Assembly: GCA_964370855.1 (NCBI GenBank)
Contig: CAYJMF010000074.1
Span: 1-23,975, forward strand
DNA length: 23,975 bases
Direction: 5' to 3'
From: JAKLKS01 sp964370855
Lineage (GTDB): Bacteria; Planctomycetota; JAJSAM01; JAKLKS01
Part shown: one piece after another, positions 15,701-22,499 of the stretch
Position numbering within the stretch: position 1 is the first letter of the stretch
Layout: each line of letters begins with the position of its first letter
The notes under the pieces: generated by a model
The model's database searches: none
Told to the model about the DNA's origin: nothing
The model's input: the letters and a program-made list of their open reading frames with translations, nothing else
Program-made: the position numbers and the translations under genes

Positions 15701-15997
15701 ACGAACCACGAGGCGCTCCGCTGCGCGACCTTCGGCGGGGCGCGGGCGCTCTGCCTCGAGAAGGAGCTGGGCGCGCTCCGGGCGGGGCGGCTCGCCGACC
15801 TCTTCGTCGTGGAGGGGGACCCGGTGAAGCGGATCGCCGACTCGCGGAACGTGCGCTGGACCATGGTCGGGGGGCGGCTCTACGACGCCCGCACCCTGGA
15901 GCAGGTCGCGCCGGAGCGGGTCCCCCTCCCCGAGGGGCCCGGCCTCGACGCCATCGACGGCGACGCGGCGCACGCAGCGTGCGGGTGCGGGGAATAG
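12743..15997 (+). CDS. Secreted TolB-like beta-propeller fused to metal-dependent amidohydrolase
   Basis: This 1084-residue exported protein has a signal peptide (LLGLALLLSLAPAAAALPED). The N-terminal two thirds is a PD40/TolB beta-propeller with repeated SPDG blades (VSPDGRTLAFD, WSPDGKRILFTSD, LSPDGNSLYWS, PSPDGRTLAFV). The C-terminal amidohydrolase (about residues 670-1070) has the HxH metal pair in VDVHSHH (His722 and His724), Lys in SIKSYNQP as the likely bridging carboxylated lysine, TVEHAIPVAP, IGAHGQMQGLG, and the closing LGALRAGRLADLFVVEGDP. Proteins of this fusion type are annotated as prolidase- or imidazolonepropionase-like; the substrate is unknown. ATG 12743 is preferred over a GTG at 12710 inside the palindrome because the signal peptide begins at the ATG. 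The next gene starts nine bases after the stop. Confidence 0.93.
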   Translation: MPFHGRLLGLALLLSLAPAAAALPEDPPKPAPWDVEDPGGPYRTFSMEATEGTWMSVDVSPDGRTLAFDLLGDVYTMPVAGGDAICVSAGLSFEHQPRWSPDGKRILFTSDRGGGDNLWTMDADGGNRSPLTKETFRLFNNGNWHPSGRWVVGKKHFTSRRSLGAGEMWILPFPEGGAGTQLTKRKNDQQDAGEPVLSPDGNSLYWSEDMSGGETFEYNKDPNGTIYRIRRLDMKSGEVADLVTLAGGAIRPQPSPDGRTLAFVRRVRNVSVLSLFDLGTGEVRALWDGLSIDQQETWAIFGPYPGYSWTPDGKALVIWAKGRLWRVDAATGAPTEIPFRAKVEQRLVATARIEHSVAGATFPVKVVRWPSVTPDGKRAVFQALGVLWVKDLPGGTPRRITAQGEEFEFAPRLAPDGGSVVYTTWNDVAGGRVKSVALDGSGGRTLVERPGHYLSAALSADGKDLVYHRGGPDGYRGRKWTEDPGIWRVRLDREEEPRLLSREGRDPEFSADGRRILVVGREGERSALVSLDRMGSGRRVLATSERAVDFSLSPDGRWIAFEELWQAWVAPVPPGPAPLVLSPGMKDPPAVRLSKDAGTYLSWSADSSTVRWSLGPDLFEARPAELFPPKEPAKDAKGRGVGAPPLSMGWEQDAPLPSTDVYLSGGTVLPMDDLSVIPAGVVHVVGDRIAAVGTAEEVPIPAGATVIDCTGMTVLPGLVDVHSHHGSSGGRILPRRNWALEAMLAFGVTAIHDPSNDTQMFHAEAELVKAGHRVGPRMLSTGTILYGAEGDFKAVVDSYEDAAEAVRRTVAWGGRSIKSYNQPRRDQRQQVQKACRDLGVLDFPEGGSTLPYNLTHILDGHTTVEHAIPVAPLYEPELRLFAESGTCYTPTLNVGYGGLWGENWWYAKTKVWEDAGLLRWVPRSVVDPKARRRVVASDPEEYHHVILSRTATDLLRAGVNVEIGAHGQMQGLGPHWETWSLAQGGMTNHEALRCATFGGARALCLEKELGALRAGRLADLFVVEGDPVKRIADSRNVRWTMVGGRLYDARTLEQVAPERVPLPEGPGLDAIDGDAAHAACGCGE
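15565..15585. repeat. AT-rich palindrome inside the amidohydrolase gene
   Basis: GTATCA and TGATAC flank five bases. The element encodes YHHVILS and matches 10931-10951 on the opposite strand at 19 of 21 positions, including the rare ATA codon, in the same phase. Confidence 0.6.
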
Positions 15998-16006
15998 GAG
16001 ACGGCC

Positions 16007-17359
16007 ATGACGAGCGCGGTTCTTCTGCTCGCCCTCCTCCTGCAGGAGGCGCCGCCGCCCGCCGGGCCGCGGGCGGAGCCGGTGCTGCGCATCGAGTTCA
16101 CGGAGGAGGTGCGGAAGGAACCGGCGGAGGGGCTGAAGGGGCGGGACGGGAAGCCCGTCGCCCCCTCGAAGGAGACGACCGCCGTCTCGGTATGGCTCGC
16201 GTCCCGCTCCTTCACCGTGGTCCGGGAGAACGGGACGGAGCACTACGACATGGAAGCGGGGAGGGTCCGCTCGTGGACCGAGGGGGCGGAGACCTCCCGA
16301 TCGGATGCCCTGGTGGCGTTCGTGGACGCGCGCCGGCTGGAGTTCTTCAACCGCTGCGGCATCGCCGACCTGCTCCGCACCATGGAGAAGGAGGATCCCG
16401 CCTTCGACCTCCTGAACCTGGAGTCCCTCTTCGGAATGGAGAAGGAGGCGGGGGCGCTCCGCGGCCGCATCGCGCGGAAGGAGGCGGAGGGGGTCGTCAC
16501 CTTCTCCGCGGGGGAGGAGGTGGTCGTCCGCATGGTCCGCGGGGACGGCTCCCTCCCGCCGGGGACGGGGGAATCCTGGGTCCGCTTCCTCCGCCACGAG
16601 ACGCGCCTCCACCCCGCGGTCCTCGATTCCCTCGCCGCGGAGACGCACCTTCCCGCGGAACTCTCCTGGACGTGGCGCAACCCCGGCACCGCCGTGACGA
16701 CGACGCTCCGCCTGGTGAAGGCGGAGGAGGTCGCGGGTTGGGTGCCCGCGGTGCCGAAGGAGGGGATCCCCGGCGACGATCCGCTCGATGCGGCGCTCAC
16801 GGCGTCCCTGTCGGCAAAGCCTCCCACCCGGGAGGCGGCGCTGGCGGTGTCGGCGGCCTTCCGGGAGAAGGGGGCGTTCGTCGAGGCCTTCCTCGTGCTC
16901 ATCGCCCGGGGGCTCGCGACGGGGGACGGGATGGGGGAAGAGGTCCGTGCGCTCCGCTCCGTGGAGGGGGCCCAGGAGGCGCTGGTGCCGCTCTTCCGGC
17001 TCATCGGGAATCCCGATACCCCCGAGGGGGCGGCGGCCCAGGCGGCGGAGCTCCTCGCGTTCAAGGAGAAGGCGCCGAAGGACCGGTTCCTCCTCGACAT
17101 CTTCCGGGCCAACAACCTCGACGGTGCGGAGAAGGGCGAGGAGGCCCGCGCGGTGATGCGGGGAGTGCTGGAGAAGCACCCGGAGATCGCCGGAGCCTGG
17201 GTCGATCTCGGCGGGATGTACCACCGGGGCTTCCAGGCGGTGCAGGCGTGGCGCTGCTGGGAGGCGGGGCTGCGGGTGGCCCCGGACCATCCGATGCTGG
17301 AGGGGGTGAAGGGCCTGCGCGGGCACCTGCGTGAGGAGTACCCGGAGTTCTTCCGGTAG
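16007..17359 (+). CDS. Secreted protein with C-terminal TPR-like repeats, function unknown
   Basis: This 450-residue protein starts with a short hydrophobic leader (MTSAVLLLALLLQEAPPPAG), probably a signal peptide. The middle part is mixed alpha/beta with no motif I recognise (for example LRIEFTEEVRKEPAEG and VSVWLASRSFTVVRENG). The last 150 residues are helical and TPR-like (EARAVMRGVLEKHPEIAGAW, LGGMYHRGFQAVQAWRCWEA, LRVAPDHPMLEGVKGL). GGAG eight bases before ATG sets the start, and only nine bases separate it from the amidohydrolase gene, so the two are probably cotranscribed. No catalytic residues can be proposed. Confidence 0.85.
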   Translation: MTSAVLLLALLLQEAPPPAGPRAEPVLRIEFTEEVRKEPAEGLKGRDGKPVAPSKETTAVSVWLASRSFTVVRENGTEHYDMEAGRVRSWTEGAETSRSDALVAFVDARRLEFFNRCGIADLLRTMEKEDPAFDLLNLESLFGMEKEAGALRGRIARKEAEGVVTFSAGEEVVVRMVRGDGSLPPGTGESWVRFLRHETRLHPAVLDSLAAETHLPAELSWTWRNPGTAVTTTLRLVKAEEVAGWVPAVPKEGIPGDDPLDAALTASLSAKPPTREAALAVSAAFREKGAFVEAFLVLIARGLATGDGMGEEVRALRSVEGAQEALVPLFRLIGNPDTPEGAAAQAAELLAFKEKAPKDRFLLDIFRANNLDGAEKGEEARAVMRGVLEKHPEIAGAWVDLGGMYHRGFQAVQAWRCWEAGLRVAPDHPMLEGVKGLRGHLREEYPEFFR

Positions 17360-17380
17360 CGGGGAGGCGTCCCCCCCCGC
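17359..17380 (+). terminator. GC-rich hairpin after the TPR-like gene
   Basis: GCGGGG (17359-17364) pairs with CCCCGC (17375-17380). An alternative is GGGGA-GGCG-TCCCC with a tetraloop. It follows the stop at once but has no T tract, so intrinsic termination is only possible, not shown. Confidence 0.25.
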
Positions 17381-17382
17381 CC

Positions 17383-17412
17383 TGTAACGCCGGGCCCCTC
17401 CCGCGCGAAGAT
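17383..17412 (+). promoter_or_regulatory. Candidate ECF-type promoter of the sigma gene
   Basis: TGTAAC (17383-17388) resembles the AAC-containing -35 of ECF sigma promoters. GAAGAT (17407-17412) lies 18 bases further on, six bases before the ATG. This could be an autoregulatory promoter, a common arrangement for ECF sigma genes. It is a single occurrence, so confidence is low. Confidence 0.3.
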
Positions 17413-17418
17413 GGGGTG

Positions 17419-18051
17419 ATGAGCGGATCGAGGACCTCCCCGATGGCGGCGCCGGACGCGCTGTTCGCGCGGTTCCGGGACGACGGCGACCCGGCGGCCC
17501 TGGGGGCGCTGTTCGACGTCACGGCGGGGGAGCTCTTCCGGCTCTCCCTGACCCTCGCTCCCGACGCCGCCTCCGCGGAGGACGCGGTGCAGGAGACCTT
17601 CCTCGCCGCCATGGCCTTCGCGCCCCGGTGGGACCCGTCGCGGCCGGTGGTCCCCTGGCTGGTGGGCATTCTCCGCCACAAGGTCGAGGACGCCCGCCGG
17701 AGGGAGCGCCGGGCTCCCGACCCGCGGCGCCTTCCCGTCCCCCTCGCCATCCCCGACCCGGCCTCGGAGGCGGAGCGGCGGGAACGGGAGACCCTCGTCC
17801 AGTCCGAGATCGAGCGCCTCCCGGAGCCCTTCCGCACGGCGGCCCTCGCGCGGTGGCGGTACGGGCTCGAACCCGCGGAGATCGCCCACCTCACGGGGGA
17901 GCGTCCGGGCACGGTGCGCGTGACCCTCCACCGCGCCCTCGAGCGCCTGCGGCGGCGGCTCCGGAGCCTGCCGGCGCTGCTGCTCCTCGTCCGCGGGAGG
18001 GAGCGGCTTCCGCGGGGGCTCGCGTCGGTGCGGGAGGAGGTCGTCCGCGGG
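17419..18051 (+). CDS. ECF sigma factor, N-terminal part of a probable sigma-TM-CarboxypepD fusion
   Basis: This is a sigma-70 family ECF factor. Region 2 spans about residues 10-90 (ELFRLSLTLAPDAASAEDAVQETFL in parts, then VVPWLVGILRHKVEDARRRERR). Region 4 is at about residues 130-190 (LPEPFRTAALARWRYGLEPAEIAHLTGERPGTVRVTLHRALERLRRR in parts) and forms the -35-binding helix-turn-helix. The end, RGLASVREEVVRGA, is the lead-in to an Ala/Gly-rich linker that is lost in a poly-G tract at 18052. The reading frame then shifts and the open frame continues as the membrane/repeat protein, so I regard 17419-21008 as one gene with sequence damage. The formal open frame runs to 18762 but is meaningless past 18051. 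ATG at 17419 has no Shine-Dalgarno; the GTG at 17416 is an alternative. Confidence 0.85.
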
Positions 18052-18190
18052 GCGGGCCCCCGGGGGGGCGCCGGGGGGGGGGGGCCGGGGGGGGGGGCCG
18101 GGGGGGGGGGGGGGGGGGGGGGGTGGTGGGGGGCCGGGGGGGGGCGGGGGGGGGGGCGGCCGGGGCGGCCGCCGGGGCGGCCGCCGTGGT
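18052..18190. other. Corrupted poly-G tract inside the sigma/repeat gene
   Basis: Long runs of G with single C, A or T interruptions give Gly/Trp/Arg in every plus frame. Codon structure returns after about 18150 as GCGGCC-type Ala codons in frame 3, whereas the sigma factor is in frame 1. The expected content is an Ala/Gly linker. The frame change requires a net error of 3n+2 extra or 3n+1 missing bases. Confidence 0.6.
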
Positions 18191-18209
18191 GCTGGCGGGA
18201 GGAGGGATC

Positions 18210-21008
18210 ATGGCGCCCAAGGCGGCGGCGATGGCGGTGGCGGCGGTTCTCCTGCTCGGCGGGTTTCTCGTTTGGAGGACGGCCGGCGGCGGGGCGGAGG
18301 TCGGAACGGCGGATCTCCGCGATGCGCCCGGGCCCGCAGCGGTCGCCGGCGGGGAGGTGGCCCGTGCGCCCGCGGAGGCCCCCGCGGGCGATCCTCCCGT
18401 CGAGGAACCTCCCGTCACCGGACCCCTTGCCACGGGAAGGGTGGTGGACGCCGCCGGTTCTCCCGTCGCGGGCGCGGCGGTCCGCTCCTGGCCGCGGGAC
18501 GAGTCGCGGCTCCTCGACCCCGCGGCGTCGGAGGGAGAGGGCGTGGCCCGCGCCCTCACCGGTGCCGACGGGAGCTTCATCGTCCCCCTGCGCGGGGATC
18601 CGGTCCTCCACGACCTCGTGGCCACGGCCCCGGGCTTCGCACCGCGCCCCTTCGAGGGGGTGCGGGACGGGGACGCGGTCGTCGTCGTCCTCGACAGGGC
18701 GGTCCGGGTCCTCGGCCGCGTCCTCGACCCCGAGGGGAAGCCCGTCCCCGGGGCCCGGGTGACGGCGGTGATCTCCCTCCCGGGGCGAATCCTCGCGCGC
18801 CGGGAAGTGGAGAGCGGCGTTTCGGGGGAGTTCCTGCTCGACGCCTTCGGAGGCGTGCCCGGGCGGACGGGGCGGGCCGGCGGCGCGACTCTTCGGGTGG
18901 CCGCCTCGGGATTCGCGCCGGCCCTGGCGGAGGTCCCCTTCGTGGATGCAGAGCCGGGCTCCGAGGTCCCCCTCGACATCACCCTGTACCGGGGGGCGGC
19001 GCTGACCGTCACCGTCGGCGAGGCGGAGAGCGGGGCACCGGTGGACGGGGCGACGGTGGCCTGGGGGACGGTCGCGGTTCCGGTCCCGGTCGCGACGGAG
19101 AACCGGAACACCGCCTCCTTCGAGCCGCCGGCGGGAACCCTGGGAGAGGCGACGACGGGACCCGACGGCCGGGCGGTCTTCCCCCATGCGGCCATCGGCG
19201 AGTCGCTCTCCATTTTCGTGCGCGCGTGGAAGCCGGGATTCACCGCGGAGGCGGCGGAGATCCGGCCCGCGGGGGGCGGCCCGGCGGAGGCCCGCGTCAC
19301 GCTCCATCCCGCGGTGGAGGTGCGCGGGCGGGTCATGGACGAGGCGGGCCGTCCCATCCCGGGAGCGACGGTGACGCCGAGCCCCGCGGCGCCGGACTGG
19401 TTCCCGTCCGCCATGGGGGACCGCCCTCCCCACGGCTGCGCCACGACGGACGCCGACGGGCGGTACGTGCTTCCCGGCGTGCGGGCGGCGGCGGGGGAGG
19501 GACTGGAGGTGACCCTCGAGGCACGCCCGTCCTACGAGGGCATCGCGGGGCCCTGGACCTGGGGAGCCGCGGTCCGGCGGGGACCCTGCCGGGTCGTCCT
19601 TCGGACCGTCCCCGGCGCTCCGGTGGAGGCGCCGGACCTCGTACTGCCCGCGGGCGAGGAGGCACCGGGGGTGAGGCTCCTCGTCGTGGACGCCGAGGGC
19701 CGCCCGATCCCCGGGGTCTCCGTCTCGGGCCAGGGAACCCTCCTCCGCTTCCAGGCCACGGACGCCGGGGGAAGGGTCGAGGTTCGCTGGCACACCGATC
19801 CCTCCCTGCTGGGAATCTCCGCGAGGGGACCGCAGCGGACCCTGCGCCTGGAGCGGCGGGGATTCGGGGGATGCACGCTGCCGGTGGAGCCCGCGGCGGG
19901 GGATCTTCCCGAGGTCCGCGCGACCCTCGAGCCGGGGCGGAGCCTGGCGGGCCGGGTGGAGGGGAGGTACGACCCGACCTGGAACACGTGGATCTCCGTC
20001 TTCATGGGAGGGGAGGAGCGGCCTTCGTTCTCCAGTTCCCTGACACTGGGGTCCGACGGCTCCTTCTGCTTCGAGGATCTCCCCGGGGGGCCCTTCACGG
20101 TGGTCGCCGGGACGGTCCACCCGGACACGGAGGAGGAGGTGCGGGTGAGCCTCGGGGCGGTCGAAGCCGGGAGGGAGGATCTCCTGCTCGCCCTCCCCCC
20201 CGACCCCCTCCCGCGGGGCCGCGTCGAGGGGAGGGTGCTCGACGGGCGGACGGGGCTCGTCGTCCCGGTGTTCTCGGTGGAGGTGGTCGGCCCCTCCCCG
20301 CGGTCCCCACGGACGGGCGGCGGACGGGCGACGGGGGGACGGTTCTCCCTTCCCCTCGTGCCCGAGGGGGACTGGGTGGCGCGGGTGACGGCCCGCAACT
20401 ACCTGGAGGAGCGGGTGGAGGTCCGTGTGCGTGCCGGGGCGGTGGCGCGGCTCGACGTGAAACTGGCGAAGGGGGCCGCCCTCAAGGGGACGGCGAGGGA
20501 CCCCGGGGGGAAGCCGCTCACGACGGGCTGGATGGTGCGCCTCGTCCCGAGGGAGGGAGGGGACGAGGGGTGGTGCTGGGTGGGGGAGGCGGGTGCCCTC
20601 GAGGTCCCCCGCCGCCGGGCGGGGGGCGGCACCCGCGGGGGGATTTGGGCCCGCCCCAGCAGGCAAAGGGGGCGGGCCTCGCCGCCCGGCTTCGAGGTGC
20701 GGGTCGCGCCCTCGGACGAGGTGGTGACCGTGGACCTTCCCCTCCTTCCCGCCGGTCGTCTGACCGTGGAGACGGGGCCCCCGGTGGAACTGCCCGACGG
20801 CGTGCGGGACGAGGCGGCGGCGGTGGCGGCGACGGGGAAGGGGGCGCGCGTCGAGGTCCGGGAGGAGGGGGGAGCGCTCCGCGCGGTCCGGGACGGGTTC
20901 CTCCAGGGGGTGCCCCAGACTTTCGTACTGCCGCCCGGGACGTACGCGGTGACGCTGCGGCTCTCCGACGGGACGGTGCGGGAGGAGGAGATGGTGGTGC
21001 GGCCGTGA
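18210..21008 (+). CDS. Membrane-anchored protein with carboxypeptidase-regulatory-like repeats (C-terminal part of the sigma fusion)
   Basis: The segment starts MAPKAAAMAVAAVLLLGGFL, a single transmembrane helix, followed by an Ala/Pro/Glu linker and a string of Ig-like CarboxypepD_reg domains. Repeat openings are GRVVDAAGSPVAGAAV (18435), GRVLDPEGKPVPGARV (18715), RGRVMDEAGRPIPGATV (19322), VVDAEGRPIPGVSV (19684), EGRVLDGRTG (20225) and KGTARDPGGKPLTTG (20485). The upstream frame reads AAAGAAAVVLAGGGI, an Ala-rich linker that joins naturally to the sigma factor, so the whole is probably one polypeptide with cytoplasmic sigma and extracytoplasmic repeats. A GGAGGAGG before ATG 18210 would also allow separate translation, giving 932 residues. 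The 3' end lies seven bases from the convergent hydrolase gene. The ligand is unknown; such repeats often bind carbohydrate or protein. Confidence 0.8.
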   Translation: MAPKAAAMAVAAVLLLGGFLVWRTAGGGAEVGTADLRDAPGPAAVAGGEVARAPAEAPAGDPPVEEPPVTGPLATGRVVDAAGSPVAGAAVRSWPRDESRLLDPAASEGEGVARALTGADGSFIVPLRGDPVLHDLVATAPGFAPRPFEGVRDGDAVVVVLDRAVRVLGRVLDPEGKPVPGARVTAVISLPGRILARREVESGVSGEFLLDAFGGVPGRTGRAGGATLRVAASGFAPALAEVPFVDAEPGSEVPLDITLYRGAALTVTVGEAESGAPVDGATVAWGTVAVPVPVATENRNTASFEPPAGTLGEATTGPDGRAVFPHAAIGESLSIFVRAWKPGFTAEAAEIRPAGGGPAEARVTLHPAVEVRGRVMDEAGRPIPGATVTPSPAAPDWFPSAMGDRPPHGCATTDADGRYVLPGVRAAAGEGLEVTLEARPSYEGIAGPWTWGAAVRRGPCRVVLRTVPGAPVEAPDLVLPAGEEAPGVRLLVVDAEGRPIPGVSVSGQGTLLRFQATDAGGRVEVRWHTDPSLLGISARGPQRTLRLERRGFGGCTLPVEPAAGDLPEVRATLEPGRSLAGRVEGRYDPTWNTWISVFMGGEERPSFSSSLTLGSDGSFCFEDLPGGPFTVVAGTVHPDTEEEVRVSLGAVEAGREDLLLALPPDPLPRGRVEGRVLDGRTGLVVPVFSVEVVGPSPRSPRTGGGRATGGRFSLPLVPEGDWVARVTARNYLEERVEVRVRAGAVARLDVKLAKGAALKGTARDPGGKPLTTGWMVRLVPREGGDEGWCWVGEAGALEVPRRRAGGGTRGGIWARPSRQRGRASPPGFEVRVAPSDEVVTVDLPLLPAGRLTVETGPPVELPDGVRDEAAAVAATGKGARVEVREEGGALRAVRDGFLQGVPQTFVLPPGTYAVTLRLSDGTVREEEMVVRP

Positions 21009-21015
21009 CGCGGCC

Positions 21016-21852
21016 TCAGCGAGCCTTCACCCACGCCCCGAGTTCCTCGAGGTAGTTCCTCCCCCCGACGTCGAGGAGGTCGTTGTGGTCGGCGTTGTCG
21101 AGGGGGAGGAGTGTTGCCAATTTACCTCCCGCCTTTGCCAATTCCTCCCCCTCGGCGAAGGGGACGATGGAATCCCGCCTCCCGTGGACGACGAGGACCG
21201 GGCCGCCGTACTCCCGGATGCGGTCCACGCTCCGGAAGTCGCCGCGCACGAACAGCGCCGCGAGGGGGAGCCAGGGGTGGATGCGGAGCGCCATGGAGGA
21301 GAGCGAGGAGAAGGAAGACTGCGCGATGACGCCGGCGGGTTTCCGCCGCGCCGCCACGGCGAGGGCGACGGCGCCGCCGATGGATTCCCCGTAGATCACG
21401 ATGCGGGCGGGCGGGACCCCCTCCTTCACGAGGTGGTCGAAGGCGGCGAGGCCGTCGGCGAGGATCTCCTCTTCGGAGGGGGAGCCGGGGGTCCCGCCGA
21501 AGCCGGTGTACTCGACGAAGAGGACCCGGAGGCCCGTGCCTCGTGCGAAGTCGCCGGCCACGCCGGCCCGATCGGCGAGGGAGCCGGCGTTGCCGTGGAG
21601 GTGGAGGATCACGGGGAGGTCCGGCGCCGCGCCGCCCGCGCCCTCGGGGCGGACGTCGTAGCCCTTCCGGAGGAGGCCGTCCCCGCGGGGGAAGGCGACG
21701 ACGGTTCCGACGACCCCGGGCCCGAACCAGCCGGTTCCGGATTCCGGCGGACTGCGCCCGGGGAAGAAGAGGAGGCGGTTCTTCGCCGCCACCAGGAGGA
21801 GCGGGAGGCCGACCTCCGCCGCCGCGAGAACGGCGAGCACGGTGAGGATCAT
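21016..21852 (-). CDS. Membrane-anchored alpha/beta hydrolase (ABHD13-like)
   Basis: This 278-residue hydrolase has an N-terminal membrane segment (ILTVLAVLAAAEVGLPLLLV). The oxyanion block is LHLHGNAGS (about 83-91). The nucleophile is Ser157 in IYGESIGG, the acid is Asp227 in VVHGRRDSIVPF, and the base is His256 in DNADHNDLL. All three catalytic residues are present and in order. ATG 21852 is chosen because GGAGG lies nine bases upstream and the membrane segment starts there; an upstream ATG at 21924 overlaps the divergent yjbQ promoter region. The substrate is unknown, probably an ester or acyl-peptide. Codons near 21111-21145 are unusually AT-rich for this genome. Confidence 0.92.
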   Translation of the reverse strand: MILTVLAVLAAAEVGLPLLLVAAKNRLLFFPGRSPPESGTGWFGPGVVGTVVAFPRGDGLLRKGYDVRPEGAGGAAPDLPVILHLHGNAGSLADRAGVAGDFARGTGLRVLFVEYTGFGGTPGSPSEEEILADGLAAFDHLVKEGVPPARIVIYGESIGGAVALAVAARRKPAGVIAQSSFSSLSSMALRIHPWLPLAALFVRGDFRSVDRIREYGGPVLVVHGRRDSIVPFAEGEELAKAGGKLATLLPLDNADHNDLLDVGGRNYLEELGAWVKAR

Positions 21853-21887
21853 CCTTCGGATCCTCCGCGTCGGGGAGGGCGGGGGAA

Positions 21888-21917
21888 TTGCGCCCGGGTC
21901 CGGGGACACGGGAGAAT
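21888..21917 (+). promoter_or_regulatory. Candidate promoter of yjbQ
   Basis: TTGCGC (21888-21893) and GAGAAT (21912-21917) are 18 bases apart. If real, the ATG at 21916 would lie upstream of the transcript start, favouring the CTG at 21943, which has GGAGG eight bases before it. Confidence 0.3.
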
Positions 21918-21942
21918 GGTACATCCCCCGGAGGATCCTCCC

Positions 21943-22362
21943 CTGAACGTCCGCCACGCCACCGTCGAGGTCGCTACCCGCGGCCGCGGGTTCGTGGACG
22001 TGACGGAGGAGATCCGCGGCGCCGTGCGCGCGTCCGGGGTGCGGGACGGCATCGCCGTCGTCTTCTGCCGCCACACCTCCTGCTCCCTCTGCATCCAGGA
22101 GAACGCCGACCCGGCGGCGCGGCGCGACATGGAGCGGTTCCTCGCCGACCTTGCGCCGGAGGGGGATCCGCGGTGGACCCACCTGGACGAGGGGGCCGAC
22201 GATTCCCCCTCCCACCTGCGGGCCCTCGTCACGCGGACGTCGGAGACGATTCCCGTGGTGGACGGCGTGCTGGCGCTGGGGACGTGGCAGGGGATCTTCC
22301 TCTGCGAGCATCGGGTGGCGCCGCACCGGAGGCAACTCCTCGTGACGGTGACCGGTGCGTGA
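21943..22362 (+). CDS. yjbQ: YjbQ/UPF0047 family protein
   Basis: This is a member of the YjbQ (UPF0047) family, annotated as secondary thiamine-phosphate synthase enzyme; the physiological role is not well established. Motifs are ATRGRGFVDVTEEI at the start, CRHTSCSLCIQENAD in the middle, WTHLDEGADDSPSHLRA (the HL.H-type metal/phosphate site) and VLALGTWQGIFLCEHRV near the end. Length is 139 residues from a CTG at 21943, which has GGAGG eight bases upstream and fits the family's usual N-terminus. The in-frame ATG at 21916 would add nine residues (MVHPPEDPP). It is divergent from the alpha/beta hydrolase and is followed by a large inverted repeat before dus. Confidence 0.88.
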   Translation: MNVRHATVEVATRGRGFVDVTEEIRGAVRASGVRDGIAVVFCRHTSCSLCIQENADPAARRDMERFLADLAPEGDPRWTHLDEGADDSPSHLRALVTRTSETIPVVDGVLALGTWQGIFLCEHRVAPHRRQLLVTVTGA

Positions 22363-22373
22363 AAACGCCCCGT

Positions 22374-22460
22374 CGGTGTCAGACGCTTTTCGGCAGCGGG
22401 GCGCATCGGTCGAGCACCGACGGGAGTTTCCGCTCCGCTGCCGAAAAGCGTCTGACACCG
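22374..22460. repeat. 26-bp perfect inverted repeat with structured loop
   Basis: The left arm at 22374-22399 and right arm at 22435-22460 are exact reverse complements over 26 bases. The loop is 35 bases and contains a second small stem (TCGGT and ACCGA). The arms begin with CGGTGTCAGACGCTTTT, related to the palindromes at 12701 and 22473. It starts 11 bases after the yjbQ stop and could also end transcription. Size and symmetry suit a MITE- or BIME-like element. Confidence 0.85.
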
Positions 22461-22472
22461 ATGCGGCGAGCG

Positions 22473-22499
22473 GGAAAAAGGTGCCTGGCACCGTTTTCC
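22473..22499. repeat. Palindromic element with GGTGCCTGGCACC core overlapping the dus start
   Basis: A 27-base near-perfect palindrome: arms GGAAAAA/TTTTCC around GGTGCC-T-GGCACC. It lies 12 bases after the 26-bp inverted repeat. The GTG at 22481 inside it is the best start for the dus gene, so the element supplies the first codons (MPGTVF). Confidence 0.75.

Noticed and set aside
18052..18190. G-quadruplex or regulatory G tract
   Set aside because: It destroys the frame of an otherwise continuous gene and resembles the two other poly-G tracts at a window edge and a scaffold gap, so an artefact is more likely.
22355..22480. Dus start at 22355
   Set aside because: It would overlap the yjbQ stop and translate the whole inverted repeat as a meaningless N-terminal extension.
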